Of a stretch of 64,000 bases of DNA, positions 8,641-16,856 are shown in pieces. Where the stretch lies: contig NZ_JAGGOZ010000016.1 in assembly GCF_018614075.1 (NCBI RefSeq), forward strand, positions 62,001 to 126,000, read 5' to 3'. Both the position numbers and the translations under genes were made by a program. Under the pieces are notes generated by a model. The model saw nothing but the letters and a program-made list of their open reading frames with translations. It ran no database searches and was not told the origin of the DNA. Every line of letters begins with the position of its first letter. Position 1 is the first letter of the stretch. The stretch comes from Streptomyces sp. ISL-94. Its GTDB lineage: Bacteria > Actinomycetota > Actinomycetes > Streptomycetales > Streptomycetaceae.

Positions 8641-9714
8641 TCAGCCCGTGCCGACGAAAGCCGCCAGCAGCAGCCAGACCACCGGGGCGGTCGGCAGCAG
8701 CGAGTCGAGCCGGTCCATGATGCCGCCGTGGCCGGGGAGCAGGGCGCCCATGTCCTTGATGCCCAGGTCACGCTTGATCATCGACTCGCCCAGATCGCCC
8801 AGGGTGGCGCTGACCGCGACCGCGAGCCCCAGCAGCAGGCCCTGCCACCACAAGCCGTCGTCGATCAGGAACTCCATGCACAGCGCGCCGGCCGCCATCG
8901 CGAAGGCGACCGCTCCGAACAGCCCCTCGCGGGTCTTCCCGGGGCTGATGCGGGGCGCGAGCTTGGTCTTGCCGAAGCGCCAGCCGACCGCGTAGGCCCC
9001 GGTGTCGCTGACCACGGTCAGGACCAGGAAGGTGACCACGCGCTGGGGCCCGTCGTCGGCGGTGAGCAGCATCGCGACGAAGGTGGCCAGGAAGGGCACG
9101 TAGAACGCCGCGAAGACGCCCGCGGTCACGTCCTTGAGGTAGTCCTCGGGCGGTTCGGTCATCCGCCAGACCAGGACCGCCAAGGCGGTCAGGGCCATGG
9201 CGACCCAGGCGCCCTCGGCCCCCCGGACGTAGCCGGCGATGACCATGGCCGCGCCGCCGACCGCGAGCGGGACGAGGGGGGCCTTGATGCCCTTCTTCTC
9301 CTGGAGGCGGGAAGTGAGCTCCCACAGGCCCACGACCACCGCGACGACGATGACGCCGACGAAGACCGCCTTGACGACGAACAGCGAAGCGAAGATCACC
9401 GCGCCGAGGCCGACGCCGACCCCTATGGCGGCCCGCAGGTCCCTACCCGCGCGCTTCTTCGGCGGCGGGGAGGAGTCCTGCGGCTGCGGGGCATGCGGAG
9501 GCGGGGGGCTGGGCATGGGCTCCTGCGGCGGCGTCTCGGCGCGGAAGAGGGGACCGCCGTCCGCGGCGGCCCCCCGATCGCGTGCTTCCCGGTCGTCGAA
9601 GTCACGGCCGGCGGCATCGGGCACGATGGGCATGGGCCGAGTGTGCGGGCCCACCTGCGCATCGTATGCGGGACCCGCCGGAACCGGCTCCGGCTGCCAG
9701 GAAGAGTCGTTCAT
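8641..9714 (-). CDS. cdsA: Phosphatidate cytidylyltransferase
   Basis: This 357-residue membrane enzyme makes CDP-diacylglycerol, the precursor of cardiolipin and other phospholipids. The first 100 or so residues are hydrophilic and proline-rich, as in actinobacterial homologues. Several membrane helices follow, then the family signature near the C-terminus, containing S-x3-K-R, a K-D pair and PGHGGIMDRLD. The ATG overlaps the frr stop (ATGA), so the two are translationally coupled. Confidence 0.94.
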   Translation of the reverse strand: MNDSSWQPEPVPAGPAYDAQVGPHTRPMPIVPDAAGRDFDDREARDRGAAADGGPLFRAETPPQEPMPSPPPPHAPQPQDSSPPPKKRAGRDLRAAIGVGVGLGAVIFASLFVVKAVFVGVIVVAVVVGLWELTSRLQEKKGIKAPLVPLAVGGAAMVIAGYVRGAEGAWVAMALTALAVLVWRMTEPPEDYLKDVTAGVFAAFYVPFLATFVAMLLTADDGPQRVVTFLVLTVVSDTGAYAVGWRFGKTKLAPRISPGKTREGLFGAVAFAMAAGALCMEFLIDDGLWWQGLLLGLAVAVSATLGDLGESMIKRDLGIKDMGALLPGHGGIMDRLDSLLPTAPVVWLLLAAFVGTG

Positions 9715-10271
9715 CAGACTTCGAGGAGCTCGGCTTCCTTGTGCTTGAGCAGCTCGTCCACCTGCGCGACGTACTTCGCGGTGGTGTCGTCGAGCTCCTT
9801 CTCCGCGCGGCGCACCTCGTCCTCGCCGGCTTCCTTGTCCTTGACGAGCTTGTCGAGGGCGTCCTTGGCCTTGCGGCGGACGGCGCGGATGGAGACCTTG
9901 GAGTCCTCGGCCTTGGTGCGCGCGACCTTGATGTACTCCTTGCGGCGGTCCTGCGTCAGCTCGGGGAAGGTCACCCGGATGATGCTGCCGTCGTTGCTGG
10001 GGTTGACGCCCAGGTCGGAGTCGCGGATGGCCTGCTCGATGTTGCGCAGGGCGCTCTTGTCGAACGGGGTCACGATCGCCATGCGCGGCTCGGGAACCGA
10101 GAAGGAGGCGAGCTGGTTGATGGGCGTGATGGCGCCGTAGTAGTCCGCCACGATCTTGTTGAACATCGCCGGGTGCGCACGGCCGGTGCGAATCGCGGCG
10201 AAGTCTTCCTTGGCGACGACGACGGCCTTTTCCATCTTCTCCTCGGCCTCGAGGAGGATCTCTTCGGTCAC
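9714..10271 (-). CDS. frr: Ribosome recycling factor
   Basis: A 185-residue protein that, with EF-G, splits terminated ribosomes. The sequence is typical throughout, with the conserved RTGRAHP segment and the long charged C-terminal helix bundle. I chose the GTG at 10271 because AGGAG lies six bases upstream and the length matches the family; an in-frame ATG five codons earlier (10286) would put the ribosome binding site inside the gene. It lies downstream of pyrH, separated by a strong hairpin, and its stop overlaps the cdsA start. Confidence 0.95.
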   Translation of the reverse strand: MTEEILLEAEEKMEKAVVVAKEDFAAIRTGRAHPAMFNKIVADYYGAITPINQLASFSVPEPRMAIVTPFDKSALRNIEQAIRDSDLGVNPSNDGSIIRVTFPELTQDRRKEYIKVARTKAEDSKVSIRAVRRKAKDALDKLVKDKEAGEDEVRRAEKELDDTTAKYVAQVDELLKHKEAELLEV

Positions 10272-10319
10272 CACGTGCTCCTGCATGTCTTGAATGGATG
10301 GTTCAGGCGGGCGGGACGT

Positions 10320-10346
10320 GCGGGGCCGGGCAGGGCCCGGCCCCGC
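10320..10346 (-). terminator. 12-bp perfect hairpin between pyrH and frr
   Basis: Arms 10320-10331 and 10335-10346 (GCGGGGCCGGGC and its complement) pair perfectly around a 3-base loop directly after pyrH. No T-run follows. It is likely a terminator or attenuator that sets the pyrH to frr expression ratio. Confidence 0.65.
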
Positions 10347-10357
10347 GAGCGGGCTGC

Positions 10358-11137
10358 TCAGGCCCGGGTTCCCTGGTCGCTGACGAGCGTGCCGATCTTC
10401 TCACCCTTGACGGCGCGGGCGATATTGCCCTCGGCGAGCAGCTCGAAGACGAGGATCGGCAGCTTGTTGTCGCGGCACAGCGTGATGGCGGTGGCGTCGG
10501 CGACCTTGAGGTCCCGCGAGAGCACCTCGCCGTATTCCAGCGCGTCGAACTTCACCGCGTCCGGGTTCTTCTTGGGGTCGGAATCGTAGACCCCGTCGAC
10601 ACCGTTCTTGCCCATGAGCAGGGCCTCGGCGTCGATCTCCAGGGCGCGCTGGGCGGCCGTGGTGTCGGTGGAGAAGTACGGCATGCCCATGCCGGCGCCG
10701 AAGATGACGACGCGGCCCTTCTCCAGGTGGCGCACGGCGCGCAGCGGGATGTACGGCTCCGCGACCTGGCCCATGGTGATGGCGGTCTGCACGCGGGAGT
10801 CGATGCCCTCCTTCTCCAGGAAGTCCTGGAGGGCGAGGCAGTTCATGACCGTGCCGAGCATGCCCATGTAGTCGGACCGTGCCCGGTCCATGCCGCGCTG
10901 CTGGAGTTCGGCACCGCGGAAGAAGTTGCCACCGCCGATCACGATGGCGATCTCCGCGCCGTCGCGGACCACCGCGGCGATCTCGCGCGCGATGGCGTGC
11001 ACGACGTCGGGGTCGACGCCCAGTCCTCTGCCACCCGAGAAGGCCTCGCCCGACAGCTTCAGCATGAAGCGGCGGCCCTTCTTGTCCTGGTCGCTCTTGT
11101 CGTCGGATGCGGTGTGGGTGTCCACGCCCTGATTCAT
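10358..11137 (-). CDS. pyrH: Uridylate (UMP) kinase
   Basis: The protein (259 residues from this start) phosphorylates UMP to UDP in pyrimidine nucleotide synthesis. The amino-acid-kinase fold is clear: MLKLSGEAF near the N-terminus, the GGGNFFRG loop, the [14 protein letters not shown] segment and the [12 protein letters not shown] segment. The ATG at 11137 follows GAGGAG with correct spacing and is preferred over the ATG at 11155. It sits between tsf and frr in the conserved rpsB-tsf-pyrH-frr order. Confidence 0.95.
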   Translation of the reverse strand: MNQGVDTHTASDDKSDQDKKGRRFMLKLSGEAFSGGRGLGVDPDVVHAIAREIAAVVRDGAEIAIVIGGGNFFRGAELQQRGMDRARSDYMGMLGTVMNCLALQDFLEKEGIDSRVQTAITMGQVAEPYIPLRAVRHLEKGRVVIFGAGMGMPYFSTDTTAAQRALEIDAEALLMGKNGVDGVYDSDPKKNPDAVKFDALEYGEVLSRDLKVADATAITLCRDNKLPILVFELLAEGNIARAVKGEKIGTLVSDQGTRA

Positions 11138-11165
11138 GGAGATCTCCTCGTGCACATACGAAGAA

Positions 11166-11210
11166 GGCCATTGCCGGTGGGTCCTTGCGGTTCCCTCTAC
11201 GGCAATGGCC
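11166..11210 (-). terminator. Hairpin between tsf and pyrH
   Basis: GGCCATTGCCG (11166-11176) and CGGCAATGGCC (11200-11210) form a perfect 11-bp stem. On the minus strand it is followed by TTCTTCGT, a weak T-tract. It lies after tsf and 29 bases ahead of the pyrH start, so it probably terminates most tsf transcripts or attenuates pyrH. Confidence 0.65.
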
Positions 11211-11299
11211 TCCTCGTCAGATCTGCGGTCGTCCTGCGCAAGCGCGGACGACTGCCTCAGACCCTACCGGGGTCCGGTGTCCGTCGCGTACGGACGGAC

Positions 11300-12136
11300 T
11301 CAGATGCCGACCTTGATGCGCGCGAAGCGCTTCAGGGTGACACCGGCCTCGTCCAGAACCTTCTGGACGGACTTCTTGTTGTCCAGGGCGTACGGCTGGC
11401 CGAGGAGGGTGGCCTCCTTGAAGAAGCCGTTGACGCGACCCTCGACGATCTTCGCGATGGCAGCCTCGGGCTTGCCCTCCGCGCGGGTGACCTCTTCGGC
11501 GATGCGACGCTCGGACTCGACCTTCTCGGCCGGAACGTCTTCCTGGGAGAGCCACTGCGGGGAGAACGCGGCGATGTGCTGCGCGACGCCGCGGGCGACC
11601 TCGGCGTTCTCCTTGTCGAGCTCGACGAGGACACCGATCTGGAACGGCAGGTCGGGCATCGTACGGTGCATGTACGAGGTCACGTAACCGCCGGTGAACT
11701 GCGCGAAGCGGTCCAGGACGATCTTCTCGCCGAGGTTGGCGTTGGCCTCGTCGACGAAGGCGGTGACGGTCTTGCCGGGCTCGATCTCGGACGCGAGCAG
11801 CGCCTCGATGTCGGCCGGGGAGGTGGCGGCGACGTGCGCGGCCAGCTGGTTGGCGACGGCCAGGAACTTCTCGCCCTTGGCGACGAAGTCCGTCTCGCAC
11901 TTCAGCTCGACGAGGACACCGGAGGTGTTGTCGTCGGCGATGAGGGAGACCACGGCACCGTTCTCGGCAGAACGGCCCTCGCGCTTGGCGACGCCCTTCT
12001 GACCCTTGATGCGGAGGGCTTCCTGAGCCTTCTCGACGTCACCGTCGGCGTCCACGAGCGCGTTCTTGCAGTCCAGCATGCCGGCGCCGGTGAGCTCGCG
12101 GAGCTTCTTGACGTCAGCGGCGGTGTAGTTCGCCAT
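11300..12136 (-). CDS. tsf: Translation elongation factor Ts
   Basis: A 278-residue nucleotide-exchange factor for EF-Tu. The N-terminal UBA-like domain (LRELTGAGMLDCKNAL) and the signature following it are intact, and the dimerisation core occupies the rest. The ATG at 12136 begins MANYTAADVK, the standard actinobacterial start. It follows rpsB, with two GC-rich hairpins in the gap, the usual arrangement for setting tsf expression below rpsB. Confidence 0.96.
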   Translation of the reverse strand: MANYTAADVKKLRELTGAGMLDCKNALVDADGDVEKAQEALRIKGQKGVAKREGRSAENGAVVSLIADDNTSGVLVELKCETDFVAKGEKFLAVANQLAAHVAATSPADIEALLASEIEPGKTVTAFVDEANANLGEKIVLDRFAQFTGGYVTSYMHRTMPDLPFQIGVLVELDKENAEVARGVAQHIAAFSPQWLSQEDVPAEKVESERRIAEEVTRAEGKPEAAIAKIVEGRVNGFFKEATLLGQPYALDNKKSVQKVLDEAGVTLKRFARIKVGI

Positions 12137-12179
12137 GAGTCTGTGATTCTCTCTCGAAGTCGTAGATCTACGGGTGAAC

Positions 12180-12216
12180 GGCGGAGGCGCCGCGCCCCAG
12201 GCGCGGCTCCCCCGCC
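12180..12216 (-). terminator. Long hairpin in the rpsB-tsf gap
   Basis: The core GCCGCGCC / GGCGCGGC stem is extended by an outer GGCGG / CCGCC pair, giving a strong structure 44 bases before tsf. No T-run follows. Likely acts as an attenuator between rpsB and tsf. Confidence 0.6.
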
Positions 12217-12237
12217 GTCATCGTCCGTGCTGCGAGT

Positions 12238-12259
12238 GCCCGGCGCGTGAACGCCGGGC
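12238..12259 (-). terminator. Hairpin just after rpsB
   Basis: GCCCGGCG and CGCCGGGC pair perfectly around a 6-base loop, 12 bases after the rpsB stop codon. Together with the hairpin at 12180-12216 it makes a tandem attenuator in the rpsB-tsf gap. Confidence 0.6.
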
Positions 12260-12271
12260 TCTCTCAGGGGG

Positions 12272-13204
12272 TCAGGCCTGCTCGGCGTCGGCGGCCGGGG
12301 CCTCGACAGCCTCGGTGGCCTCGGGGGCCTCGGCGGCCGGGGTGACCTCGGCAGCGACCTCGGCGGCAGCGTCGGCGTCCACCTTGGCGGCGTCGACATC
12401 GGCGGCCGGGGCCTCGTCAGCCTTCTTGTCGCCCTCGAGCAGGTCGCGCTCCCACTCGGCGAGCGGCTCGGCGGCGGCCTTCTCGCCCGGCTTCGAGTCG
12501 CCGGTCGCGGCGCCGGAGCGGGCGATGAGGCCCTCGGCGACGGCGTCGGCGATCACGCGGGTGAGCAGGGTGACGGAGCGGATCGCGTCGTCGTTGCCCG
12601 GGATCTTGTAGTCGACCTCGTCGGGGTCGCAGTTGGTGTCGAGGATCGCGACGACCGGGATGTGGAGCTTGCGCGCCTCACCGACGGCGATGTGCTCCTT
12701 CTTGGTGTCGACGATCCAGACGGCGCTGGGGACCTTCGACATCTCGCGGATACCACCGAGGGTCTTCTCCAGCTTGGTCTTCTCGCGGGAGAGGACCAGG
12801 AGCTCCTTCTTGGTGAGACCCGAGGCGGCGACGTCCTCGAAGTCGATCGCCTCAAGCTCCTTCAGACGCTGGAGGCGCTTGTAGACGGTGGAGAAGTTGG
12901 TGAGCATGCCACCCAGCCACCGCTGGTTGACGTACGGCATACCAACGCGCGTCGCCTGCTCGGCGATGGCCTCCTGGGCCTGCTTCTTGGTACCGACGAA
13001 CATGATGGAACCGCCGTGGGCGACGGTCTCCTTCACGAACTCGTAGGCGCGGTCGATGTACGACAGCGACTGCAGCAGGTCGATGATGTAGATGCCGTTG
13101 CGCTCCGTGAAGATGAAGCGCTTCATCTTCGGGTTCCAACGACGGGTCTGGTGACCGAAGTGGACGCCGCTTTCCAGCAGCTCCCGCATCGTGACGACGG
13201 CCAT
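12272..13204 (-). CDS. rpsB: 30S ribosomal protein S2
   Basis: A 310-residue S2. The N-terminus [19 protein letters not shown] is diagnostic. The last 60 or so residues are an acidic Ala/Glu/Pro extension ([18 protein letters not shown]) typical of Streptomyces S2 and absent from E. coli. Two ATGs lie six bases apart; I chose 13204 because AAGGAG is then six bases upstream, whereas it would abut the other. It heads the rpsB-tsf-pyrH-frr cluster; the 249-base gap to the divergent M23 peptidase gene should hold its promoter. Confidence 0.96.
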   Translation of the reverse strand: MAVVTMRELLESGVHFGHQTRRWNPKMKRFIFTERNGIYIIDLLQSLSYIDRAYEFVKETVAHGGSIMFVGTKKQAQEAIAEQATRVGMPYVNQRWLGGMLTNFSTVYKRLQRLKELEAIDFEDVAASGLTKKELLVLSREKTKLEKTLGGIREMSKVPSAVWIVDTKKEHIAVGEARKLHIPVVAILDTNCDPDEVDYKIPGNDDAIRSVTLLTRVIADAVAEGLIARSGAATGDSKPGEKAAAEPLAEWERDLLEGDKKADEAPAADVDAAKVDADAAAEVAAEVTPAAEAPEATEAVEAPAADAEQA

Positions 13205-13453
13205 GGCCATCTCCTTGGTTTCTCGGTTTGGTTCCTGACGCCCCACCGCGCCCTGCCCCCATGAGGGACCGAGAGACGCTGTCACCTGGCCCTTTCGGGC
13301 TGGTGCCGGGGCGTGCGAAGTCGACCCGGTGACCCGGATCGCCACAAGAAGTGTACGGGACCCGGTGGTATGCCGGGTGACGCCGTTGTCCACATGCGCC
13401 GGCCTGTCCACAGGCCCGCTCGTCGTCCCCGCGTACGGAGGACGCTGTGGGCC

Positions 13454-13975
13454 ATGACGACACTGCTGCTCAGCCTGATCCTTGCCCTGGCCCAGGCGGC
13501 CGTCCCCGGGGTCCGCCCCCTGCCGGCGCCCCTGACGGTGGCCCGCTGGTGGGACCCGCCCCCGACCCCGTACGCGGCCGGCCACCGCGGTGTGGACCTG
13601 TCCGCGCCGGTGGGCGCCGAGCTCCGCGCGGTCGGCCCGGGCCGGGTGCACTACGCCGGACAGGTCGCGGGCCGCGGAGTCCTGTCCATCACCCTCCCGA
13701 ACGGCCTGCGCACGACCTACGAACCGGTCCGCCCCCTGGTCGCGGAGGGCGAGCAGGTCACGGCGGGCCAGGTGGTGGCGACCCTGACGGCGGGCTCCCA
13801 CTGCCCGGCCCCCTGCCTCCACTGGGGCCTCCTGGCAGGCGAGACCTACCTCAACCCCCTCACCCTCCTCCCCCGCCCCACACCACGGCTCCTCCCGGAC
13901 CCCATCCCCAGATCCAGCCCGCTGCATCCAGCCCGGCCGGCACCTGAGGGATCTTTCAGCCCCGCCGGCGTCTGA
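13454..13975 (+). CDS. Secreted M23 family metallopeptidase (murein hydrolase)
   Basis: A 173-residue exported LytM-type peptidase predicted to cut peptide cross-links in peptidoglycan. A signal peptide ([16 protein letters not shown]) starts it. Zinc ligands H44 and D48 (HRGVD) and H123 (LHWGL) are present, with the [11 protein letters not shown] strand between. Two cysteines flank the last motif (HCPAPCLHW). ATG 13454 is chosen because it starts the signal peptide; GGAGGA lies about 12 bases upstream. The last codons run into a 29-bp tandem repeat, so the C-terminal tail ([12 protein letters not shown]) is encoded by repeat DNA. It is divergent from rpsB. Confidence 0.85.
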   Translation: MTTLLLSLILALAQAAVPGVRPLPAPLTVARWWDPPPTPYAAGHRGVDLSAPVGAELRAVGPGRVHYAGQVAGRGVLSITLPNGLRTTYEPVRPLVAEGEQVTAGQVVATLTAGSHCPAPCLHWGLLAGETYLNPLTLLPRPTPRLLPDPIPRSSPLHPARPAPEGSFSPAGV

Positions 13976-14033
13976 GGCGGCCTTTCAGCCCCGCCGTCGT
14001 TTGAGGCGTGGGGTCCTGGGCGGAGCCCCAGGG
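13928..14033. repeat. 29-bp tandem repeat (three copies) plus GC-rich tail of a dispersed element
   Basis: Units begin at 13928, 13957 and 13986; the clearest reads CAGCCCCGCCGGCGTCTGAG. The third copy is followed by a GGGTCCTGGGCGGAGCCCC tail. It spans the 3' end of the M23 gene and the gap to the convergent TetR gene. Copies of the same unit occur inside smc (46889, 47095, 47225), so this is a dispersed element. Confidence 0.7.
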
Positions 14034-14036
14034 ACC

Positions 14037-14618
14037 TCAGCCCCGGACGCCCCGCAGGGCCAGGGCCACGGCAGCCTCGGTGACAACGGCCGGCTCCTCG
14101 GCAGCCCCGAGCTCGATCCTCCGGACAGCCGCGTCCACAACCCCCTGCAACAGCATCGCGGCAAGCTTCGGCTGTTCCTGGCCGAGGGCGGCCAAGGCCT
14201 CGACGATCATCGCCACCAGCCCACCGTGGGCGGCACGGATCTTCTCCCGCGCCCCGGCATCCAGCTCGCTCGCCGAGATGGCCACCACCGCCCGGTGCCG
14301 CCGGTCCCCCACCAGCCCCAACTGGCTCCGCACGTAGGCCTCGATCTTCGCCTCCGGCGACTGCGCCTCCTGCATGGCCGCCTCGATCTCGGCCGCCCAC
14401 ACGGGGAAGTCCACCGCACACAGCTCTTCGACGACGGCCGCGCGGGACCGGAAGTACTCATACACAGAGGACCGGGCGAGCCCGGTCCGCTCCGCGAGGG
14501 CGGGGAAGGTCAGCGCCTCCGTACCGCCTTCGGACAACAGGGAGCGCGCGGCGTCCAAGAGGGCGCCGCGCTGCATCGACCGGTGCTCGGCCACGGAGGC
14601 CGCTCGAATCCTGGGCAC
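14037..14618 (-). CDS. TetR family transcriptional regulator
   Basis: A 193-residue repressor-type regulator. The N-terminal helix-turn-helix is typical: ALLDAARSLLSEGG, then FPALAERTGLARSSVYEYF around residues 37-56. The C-terminal ligand-binding half is short and alanine-rich with no recognisable pocket. It lies between the convergent M23 gene and whiG, 28 bases after whiG on the same strand, so it may be co-transcribed with or read through from whiG. The ligand and targets are unknown. Confidence 0.88.
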   Translation of the reverse strand: MPRIRAASVAEHRSMQRGALLDAARSLLSEGGTEALTFPALAERTGLARSSVYEYFRSRAAVVEELCAVDFPVWAAEIEAAMQEAQSPEAKIEAYVRSQLGLVGDRRHRAVVAISASELDAGAREKIRAAHGGLVAMIVEALAALGQEQPKLAAMLLQGVVDAAVRRIELGAAEEPAVVTEAAVALALRGVRG

Positions 14619-14646
14619 CTGTCCACTCTACGGAGGTCCCGCAAGC

Positions 14647-15483
14647 TCAGCGCCCCACATCGGCCAGCTTCGCGCGCAGTTGCAGCACCGACTTGGTGTG
14701 GATCTGGCTGACCCGGCTCTCGGTGACGCCCAGCACATTGCCGATCTCGGCCAGCGTGAGGCCCTCGTAGTAGTAGAGGGTCACCACCGTCTTCTCCCGC
14801 TCGGGCAGCGTGTTGATGGCCCGCGCCAGCAGCCGCCGCAGCTCCCGGTCCTCGGCCACCTCCACCGGATTGTCGGCGGCGGTGTCCTCCAGGGTGTCCA
14901 TCAGCGAGAGCCGGTCGCTGCCCTCCCCGCCGGCGTGCAGCAGCTCCTCCAGGGCGACCACGTTCGCAAGGGACAACTGGCTGAAGACCGCGTGGAGATC
15001 CTCCACGCCGATCCCCATCTCCCCGGCGACCTCGCTCTCGGTCGGGGTGCGCCGCAGCTGCGCTTCCAGCGTGGCGTAGGCCCGCTCGACGGCACGCGCC
15101 TTCTGCCGCACCGAGCGCGGGATCCAGTCCAGGGCCCGCAGTTCGTCGATCATCGCGCCGCGGATGCGGGTGATGGCGTACGTCTCGAACTTGATCGACC
15201 GGTCGATGTCGAACTTCTCGATGGCGTCGATGAGTCCGAAGACGCCGGAGGAGACGAAGTCGGCCTGCTCCACATTGGGCGGCAGTCCCACGCTGACGCG
15301 GCCGGCGACGTACTTGACCAGCGGCGAGTAGTGCAGGATCAGCTGCTCCCGGAGCCGTTCGTCACCGGAGTCCTTGTACGAGCGCCAGAGCACCTCCAGG
15401 GACGAGGGCGCGGTGGACCGCACGCTGCCGCGGGCAGCGGGGGGCACCGCAGCGCGGTCAGACCCTGAGGTGTGCTGGGGCAT
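14647..15483 (-). CDS. whiG: RNA polymerase sigma factor WhiG (FliA/sigma-28 family), sporulation
   Basis: A 278-residue sigma factor that starts the spore-formation programme in aerial hyphae. Conserved regions 2, 3 and 4 are intact: the region-2 core ([22 protein letters not shown]), region 2.4 ([18 protein letters not shown]) and the region-4 helix-turn-helix ([19 protein letters not shown]). The ATG at 15483 begins [10 protein letters not shown] and follows an AAGGCG site; the open frame runs 30 codons further upstream without support. In known Streptomyces WhiG is held inactive by the anti-sigma RsiG with c-di-GMP; that partner is not in the window. Confidence 0.94.
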   Translation of the reverse strand: MPQHTSGSDRAAVPPAARGSVRSTAPSSLEVLWRSYKDSGDERLREQLILHYSPLVKYVAGRVSVGLPPNVEQADFVSSGVFGLIDAIEKFDIDRSIKFETYAITRIRGAMIDELRALDWIPRSVRQKARAVERAYATLEAQLRRTPTESEVAGEMGIGVEDLHAVFSQLSLANVVALEELLHAGGEGSDRLSLMDTLEDTAADNPVEVAEDRELRRLLARAINTLPEREKTVVTLYYYEGLTLAEIGNVLGVTESRVSQIHTKSVLQLRAKLADVGR

Positions 15484-15692
15484 GCTTCGCCTTTGCCGGA
15501 GCGGGATTCCTTGGGAGCGTAGCGTGACGGAAGTGTCGCGGTGCGCGAAGAGTACGGGATCGCGCGGGGGCACAGGCGCGTCCCGACTCGCGCGGGCGAC
15601 CCGGGACCGGCGCCTGGCGCACGGTCCCGGCGGCTGCCACCGGGAAGACCGCGTCTCTCATCGGTTTCACTCTTTCACCGGAACGCCCCAGG

Positions 15693-16856
15693 TCAACGAC
15701 CGCCTCGCCGTGGGGCCCCGGTTTGTGTGCCTCCTCCAGGTGTTTGCCGGGTCAACTGCCAGCCGTCGCCCTGCCGTTCGACGAACCCCAGAGAGTGAAG
15801 TTCGTACAGTCTGCCGATGACTTCATCGGTGCCGGTGCCGGAGGCAAGTGCCACCTGCTCCACGTCCGCCGGCCTGCCGGCGGGGAGGGCTTCGAGCACC
15901 CGGGCGGTCTCCCGGTCCAGCAGGTCCCGCGCGACGACCGGGCCGCGCCGCTCGGGAGCCAGCTCGCCGATGGAGCCGACCAGCTCGACCACCTCGGCCG
16001 CGTCGGTCACGAGGGCGGCCTCGCCCCGGAGCAGCTCGTGCACCCCGGCCGAGAGCCCGCTGGTGGCGGGCCCGGGGACCCCCATGGTGATGCGCCCGAG
16101 CTCGCGGGCCCGCCGGGCGGTGACCAGGGAACCGCTGCGGTGGGCGGCCTCCACCACGACCGTCCCCCGGGTGAGGGCGGCGATGACCCGGTTGCGCAGG
16201 ACGAAGCGGCTGGGGGTGGGGTGGCTGCCGGGTGGCAGCTCCCCCAGGACGAGGCCTTGGCCGGCGATCCGCCCGAGGAGCCCGGCGTGGCCCCGCGGGT
16301 AGGCGACATCCGCCCCGCAGGCCAGCACCGCCGCGGTGGCGCCGCCCGAGGCCAGCGCCCCGCGGTGGGCGGCGCCGTCGATCCCGTACGCGGCCCCGGA
16401 GACCACCACCCAGCCCAGCTCGGCGAGCCCTGCGGCCAGGGTCTGGGCCATGTGCGCTCCGTACGGGGTGCAGGCGCGGGCCCCGACCACGGCGACCGAG
16501 CGCAGCGCCCAGGTACGCAGGCTCGGTCTGCCGCGGAGCCACAGTCCGACGGGCCGGGCGTCGCCGAGGTCGTCGAGCTGGGTGGGCCACTCCGCCGATC
16601 CGGGGCACACGAACCGGCCCCCCGACTCGGCGGCCAGCTCCAGGTCCCGCCGGGGGTCGGCCAGCGCCGCCCGCTTGCGGTAGCCGGCGAGCCGTTCCTG
16701 TCCCACCCCGCCCGGAACGCCCGGCTCCGCCTCCGGCGCCGTGAGGAGCCCCATCAACCCGACGGCTCCGTACTCCCGCAGCCAGCGCCCGCCGTGCTCG
16801 TCCCCGGGCTCCAGCACCCGCGTCAGCGCGGCCCTCGCCAGCTCCTCCGGGGTCAC
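15693..16856 (-). CDS. dprA: DNA processing protein DprA
   Basis: A 387-residue DprA/Smf protein with the Rossmann-like single-strand DNA binding fold (VAVVGARACTPYG, then VVSGAAYGIDGAAHRGAL, and the ACGADVAYPRGH segment) and a C-terminal winged-helix domain. DprA loads RecA on incoming single strands in transformable bacteria, but is also kept in non-competent Streptomyces, where it is more likely tied to recombination after conjugation or repair. The GTG start overlaps the stop of the upstream ComM-like gene (GTGA), so the two are coupled. Confidence 0.93.
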   Translation of the reverse strand: MTPEELARAALTRVLEPGDEHGGRWLREYGAVGLMGLLTAPEAEPGVPGGVGQERLAGYRKRAALADPRRDLELAAESGGRFVCPGSAEWPTQLDDLGDARPVGLWLRGRPSLRTWALRSVAVVGARACTPYGAHMAQTLAAGLAELGWVVVSGAAYGIDGAAHRGALASGGATAAVLACGADVAYPRGHAGLLGRIAGQGLVLGELPPGSHPTPSRFVLRNRVIAALTRGTVVVEAAHRSGSLVTARRARELGRITMGVPGPATSGLSAGVHELLRGEAALVTDAAEVVELVGSIGELAPERRGPVVARDLLDRETARVLEALPAGRPADVEQVALASGTGTDEVIGRLYELHSLGFVERQGDGWQLTRQTPGGGTQTGAPRRGGR

